Source: Lingula anatina
Taxonomy: Eukaryota; Brachiopoda; Lingulata; Lingulida; Lingulidae
DNA length: 23,287 nucleotides
Direction of reading: 5' to 3'
Assembly (NCBI RefSeq): GCF_001039355.2
Contig: NW_019774402.1
Location: 541,750 to 565,036, forward strand
The translations under genes and the position numbers were made by a program. The notes beneath the pieces were generated by a model. The model had not been told where the DNA came from, did not search any database, and worked only from the letters and a program-made list of their open reading frames with translations. Below, piece by piece: positions 20,801 to 23,287 of this stretch (the first letter of the stretch is position 1; every line of letters begins with the position of its first letter).

Positions 20801-21526
20801 ACATCATATTCACTACTTGTGCTGCATGGTGTGTCATTCTTGCAGGTTTTCAATACCTAAAATATGCGTATATCAACAATTTCAGTCAATACTAAAGAGG
20901 CTTTTTAATTAATTTTTTTGTAAAGTTTGAATTTGTTTTTGCTTTCAATCATTTCCCACTTAGTAGCTTCAGTCAACTAAAAATTAAAGTTATTGTTCTC
21001 CAATACTTTCTTGTTTGTTATATTAATTATGGCTAACTGCAGTTATGTGGTCAGTGTTTTTTCTAGCTGATAACTGAAGAATCTAAGTGAAATAACAGAG
21101 TGGATTAAACATCTGACGAACTATTTCACCAAGTCCACAGTAACTGTGAAGAATTATAATATTCATACTTATTTGCACATAGCCAAAACAAAACTGAATA
21201 AACCTTTGTTTTTTGGACTTCTTCATTTCTTGCAAGTTTCTTAGCACCAGTGTAGAATGGCGTATATGTGCTTTGCACATCCAGTCCAACTAGAATGATG
21301 CATAAATAAGCTATAAAATCTAAACAGCAATTTATTAGAATTCTGTATTACTGAAATAAATTTAAATTTTCAATAAACATTACTGAAAGGTGAAGTAAAA
21401 CTTCACATGAGATTAACTTTACCCCATTCTTGGCTCACAAAGTTGATACTAAGCTCTTCTCCCCTGCTTGCCCTTTTCACCTCTATCTTCTTGGACCAAG
21501 TTCCAGTTTTGATCAAAATCGCATCT
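17851..21526 (-). CDS. HFM1: HFM1/MER3 meiotic DNA helicase, nine 3'-terminal exons (partial)
   Basis: Exons in transcript order are 21526-21423, 21289-21204, 20856-20781, 20605-20343, 19857-19665, 19556-19427, 19233-18742, 18329-18209 and 18039-17851. All are GT-AG with matching phases, and the stop is TGA at 17853-17851. About 550 C-terminal residues are present; the helicase core and most of the Sec63-like domain must lie right of the window. The first two exons join to read NFVSQEWVGLDVQ, consistent with the end of the Sec63-like domain. Exon 20605-20343 encodes a Cys/His cluster, CGHRCNNKSACGHECCK (20564-20514), diagnostic of HFM1, and ends PNIKRLK. The next exons carry KFAYTPRG and a long acidic, polar tail. 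MER3 helicases unwind recombination intermediates and promote meiotic crossovers with the ZMM proteins. The donor at 18742 is GG/GTAGGT; using the next GT would read into a stop. The nearest polyadenylation-like signals on this strand lie beyond the MITE. Confidence 0.88.
18330..18741 (-). other. HFM1 intron
   Basis: 412 bp, AT-rich. No other feature is supported; the small plus-strand ORFs here are chance. Confidence 0.75.
19427..19545 (-). repeat. HFM1: Internal 54-bp repeat within an HFM1 tail exon
   Basis: The exon at 19556-19427 encodes two related 18-residue segments, PQSSISSTSSAFKKAGE and PQQSYITPTSTTFGN. The matching DNA blocks around 19462 and 19516 lie exactly 54 bp apart, so the frame is kept. 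The segments are Ser/Thr-rich and probably disordered. Confidence 0.6.
19858..20342 (-). other. HFM1 intron after the zinc-cluster exon
   Basis: 485-bp phase-0 intron; nothing else seen. Confidence 0.75.
20857..21203 (-). other. HFM1 intron
   Basis: 347-bp phase-0 intron, AT-rich, with no other feature. Confidence 0.7.
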
Positions 21527-21829
21527 CTATAATTAGTTAGAAATATATCTGCTACACTGTACATATGCAAGTTCCCATTTTTATTTTCAATCTAATATTA
21601 AAGATGATGTATCTTTAAATATTCACAGCAACTCTGTTAAAAATCTTTACTTAATAAATAAAACAAGGCAGCAAAGCTGTCAAATGTACCTGAAACATCA
21701 AAAAGACAAAAAGCAGGAAATAACAAAATAGGCTACTGTCAATTCTGATGCAAAAGTACATTAAGTATCATGGATACATTATGTTAAACTGCAAATTCTG
21801 TCTTAAATGCAAGCTCCGTCTTAACATCT
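21527..21829 (-). other. HFM1 intron bordering the retroelement
   Basis: AT-rich sequence with no further HFM1 exon recognised. The retrotransposon presumably begins at the composition change near its right end; the boundary is approximate. Confidence 0.5.
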
Positions 21830-22092
21830 GAAGAGCGCAGTCCCACATCTCGCAGAGTCTCGTGTCATTGTCGTGGTTTCCCACTCGCACATGAGGATCG
21901 TGGATTTCAACCGCCGTCATTATTTGTCCTTTTTATGAGTAAGTTTCTTTCTTTTACTAATTTATTAACATTCCTTAGTTTGAACTGTTTTTGTAGATAT
22001 AGATATATTCTGTTGACGTAGTAGTTATTTGTCTGAAGATTGGTATTAGGATTTTTTCCGTTACACGTGTGTCTGCATGGCATTTCATGGAG

Positions 22093-22103
22093 GCCGCCAT
22101 GTT
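22093..22103 (+). promoter_or_regulatory. YY1 consensus site in the retroelement leader
   Basis: GCCGCCATGTT is the exact complement of the YY1 consensus AANATGGCGGC. It lies about 470 bp before the Gag-like ORF. A YY1 site in the 5' leader is known to position transcription in mammalian L1; a similar role here is inference. Confidence 0.35.
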
Positions 22104-22302
22104 AGTTTTGTAAGAGACAGGTGCGTGTTCCTTTTGGTGTGTATTCAGTTAGTTTTTCGGTGGTTTTTATGGGCGAATTGTTAACTGATTATTCTACTTG
22201 CGTAAAGGATTTCTGGTAGGCAGTAGATTCTTCTAGTTTGTTATCTTCTGGTAATTTTATGTACGGATTTAAATATTACATAAACGACTCTTAAGTTGGG
22301 TC

Positions 22303-22469
22303 GGTACCTCAATGAAGAGTGGCCGATTTATACGTTGTTTCGTATCATTTTGCCCAGATTTAGAGTCGGGATGATCTATTATGGACATCTAAGTTGTAAT
22401 ATTTGACTGGAGGGTACCTCATTTTGTGTGGCCCTTATTTTTGAGGTCAGGATGATCTTGTTGGACATC
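22303..22469 (+). repeat. Degenerate tandem repeat in the retroelement leader
   Basis: Two units share, in the same order, GGTACCTCA (22303 and 22413), TGGCC, GGATGATCT (22369 and 22450) and TGGACATC (22382 and 22462). The units are diverged and differ in length by a few tens of bases. Confidence 0.6.
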
Positions 22470-22565
22470 CAATTTTAGTAGACTCAATTGAGCTACATTG
22501 ATTGTTCATGATACTATAGTCACTTTTATTTAACCTTTATAGGTTTACCTGCAGACAGATTCATT

Positions 22566-23287
22566 ATGAATAGTGGTGATGAAGATGTTGTTCTGACAGA
22601 ACATTTAGATGGTCCCTCCACTTCTAAGCAATCTGAGTCATCCAAGCTGGATTTGATTCTAAATAATCTAAAAGATATGCAGCAGCGCATTTCTACTTTG
22701 GAGACCAAGGAGGTTGTCAGTGCTCGTGACCCTGCTGGGGAACCCTCCGAAATTGATGATTTAGAAGTGCTGCTGGGTGAGGATGACACTCAGTCTCAGG
22801 GAGACTCTGATGTTGATAGTTTCATTGCTGAGTTGTGCATGGATGACATCAGAGGTCCTGCTTTGTCTGATGGCGTGGCTCACTTTGCCAATAAATTATC
22901 TAAGAATAAGCTATCTGTGGATCTTATGAAGAAGAAAATGAATCTACATGCCACTGCAGCTAATGTTGATATTGGGGTGCCTAAAGTTGAATTAGAACTA
23001 TGGCGTAACATTTCAACTGGTGTTAAGAAGCGTGACATACATCTACAAGGTTGTCAATCAGTTCTTCTAGCTTCCATTAACTGTCAACTTTCTGCATTAG
23101 ATCATTTGCCCAAGTCTGAGAAAGTTGCTAGAAATGTTTTGTTAGATGGCATAGCGTTGGGCATGGAGGCTAATAAAAGGATCCTTGCAAGAAGAAGAGT
23201 TGACATCAAGAAACAATTTTCTGGGGAGATTTCTCAAAATCTTACAATTCATGAAGAAGAAGACCCAAACTTCCTTTTTGGAGGAGA
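22566..23287 (+). CDS. DIRS-like Gag (ORF1) protein, N-terminal 240 codons, open at the right edge
   Basis: The reading frame starts at ATG 22566 and has no stop for 240 codons. The first 60 residues are acidic and polar, with a coiled-coil-like LDLILNNLKDMQQRISTLE near residues 29-47. A second part has the features of DIRS/PAT ORF1 proteins: KMNLHATAANVDIGVPKVE followed by LELWRNI and KKRDIHLQ, then an ALD/LL region, a RRR motif before VDIKKQF, and a final FLFGG. DIRS ORF1 is a Gag-like nucleic-acid-binding protein; the reverse transcriptase, RNase H, methyltransferase and tyrosine recombinase would follow outside the window. Intact for its visible length, so the copy may be young. A different retroelement Gag is the alternative. 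Confidence 0.75.
   Translation, partial: MNSGDEDVVLTEHLDGPSTSKQSESSKLDLILNNLKDMQQRISTLETKEVVSARDPAGEPSEIDDLEVLLGEDDTQSQGDSDVDSFIAELCMDDIRGPALSDGVAHFANKLSKNKLSVDLMKKKMNLHATAANVDIGVPKVELELWRNISTGVKKRDIHLQGCQSVLLASINCQLSALDHLPKSEKVARNVLLDGIALGMEANKRILARRRVDIKKQFSGEISQNLTIHEEEDPNFLFGG

Larger units (their letters stand above)
21830..23287 (+). mobile_element. 5' part of a DIRS/PAT-like tyrosine-recombinase retrotransposon
   Basis: The sequence becomes less AT-rich near 21830, and a long leader precedes a Gag-like ORF that runs off the right edge. The leader has a possible GTAAGT donor at about 21938 and a TTTATAG acceptor near 22541, so a spliced leader is possible. The element's exact start and its terminal repeat cannot be fixed because only one end is visible. 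Its orientation is opposite to HFM1, and it appears to sit in an intron of that gene. Confidence 0.65.

Noticed and set aside
22526-22789. Minus-strand ORF of 87 codons rich in serine
   Set aside because: It is the shadow of the plus-strand Gag-like ORF.

Overview
The window is a piece of an AT-rich animal nuclear genome. Genes are split by GT-AG introns, reading frames are short, and transposon debris is scattered through introns and intergenic DNA. The three recognisable genes have clear vertebrate counterparts. Intron sizes (about 0.1 to 4.8 kb), a DIRS-type retroelement and palindromic MITE-like repeats suggest a slowly evolving invertebrate such as a cnidarian, mollusc or deuterostome invertebrate. 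I cannot place it more precisely. No computation was run: exon models come from reading splice sites and checking that codon phases join.

Layout from left to right. (1) At 477-479 on the minus strand an ATG sits directly against a GTAAG donor, behind a CpG-rich stretch with an ETS/CRE motif; this looks like the first exon of an unidentified gene that leaves the window to the left. (2) From 12196 down to 2091, minus strand, lies a complete nine-exon CUEDC1 orthologue of about 627 codons: a CUE ubiquitin-binding domain, a PPxY motif, a conserved central motif and a conserved C-terminus. Three of its small exons look like tandem duplicates. (3) From 13124 to 15671, plus strand, lies a complete five-exon MRPS23 (mS23, mitochondrial ribosomal small subunit), head to head with CUEDC1 and 927 bp from its start codon. 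Its first intron holds a 435-bp palindromic element and a broken LINE remnant. (4) From 15672 to 17850 lies convergent 3' flanking DNA with a perfect 213-bp tandem duplication and a 258-bp palindromic Harbinger-like MITE. (5) From 21526 down to 17851, minus strand, lie nine 3'-terminal exons of HFM1/MER3, a meiotic DNA helicase; the helicase core lies beyond the right edge. (6) From roughly 21830 to the right edge, plus strand, lies the 5' part of a DIRS/PAT-like retrotransposon with its Gag-like ORF open to the end, apparently inside an HFM1 intron in antisense orientation.

The three host genes are not an operon-like pathway: they are a probable ubiquitin adaptor, a mitoribosome subunit and a meiotic helicase. 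The only functional coupling the layout suggests is a shared upstream region between CUEDC1 and MRPS23. I see no CRISPR array, rRNA or tRNA, and no evidence for a wholly new biological system. The most unusual features are the repeated phase-1 serine-rich exons of CUEDC1, the long hairpin just after the HFM1 stop codon, and YY1-like motifs both at the MRPS23 start and inside two repeats.
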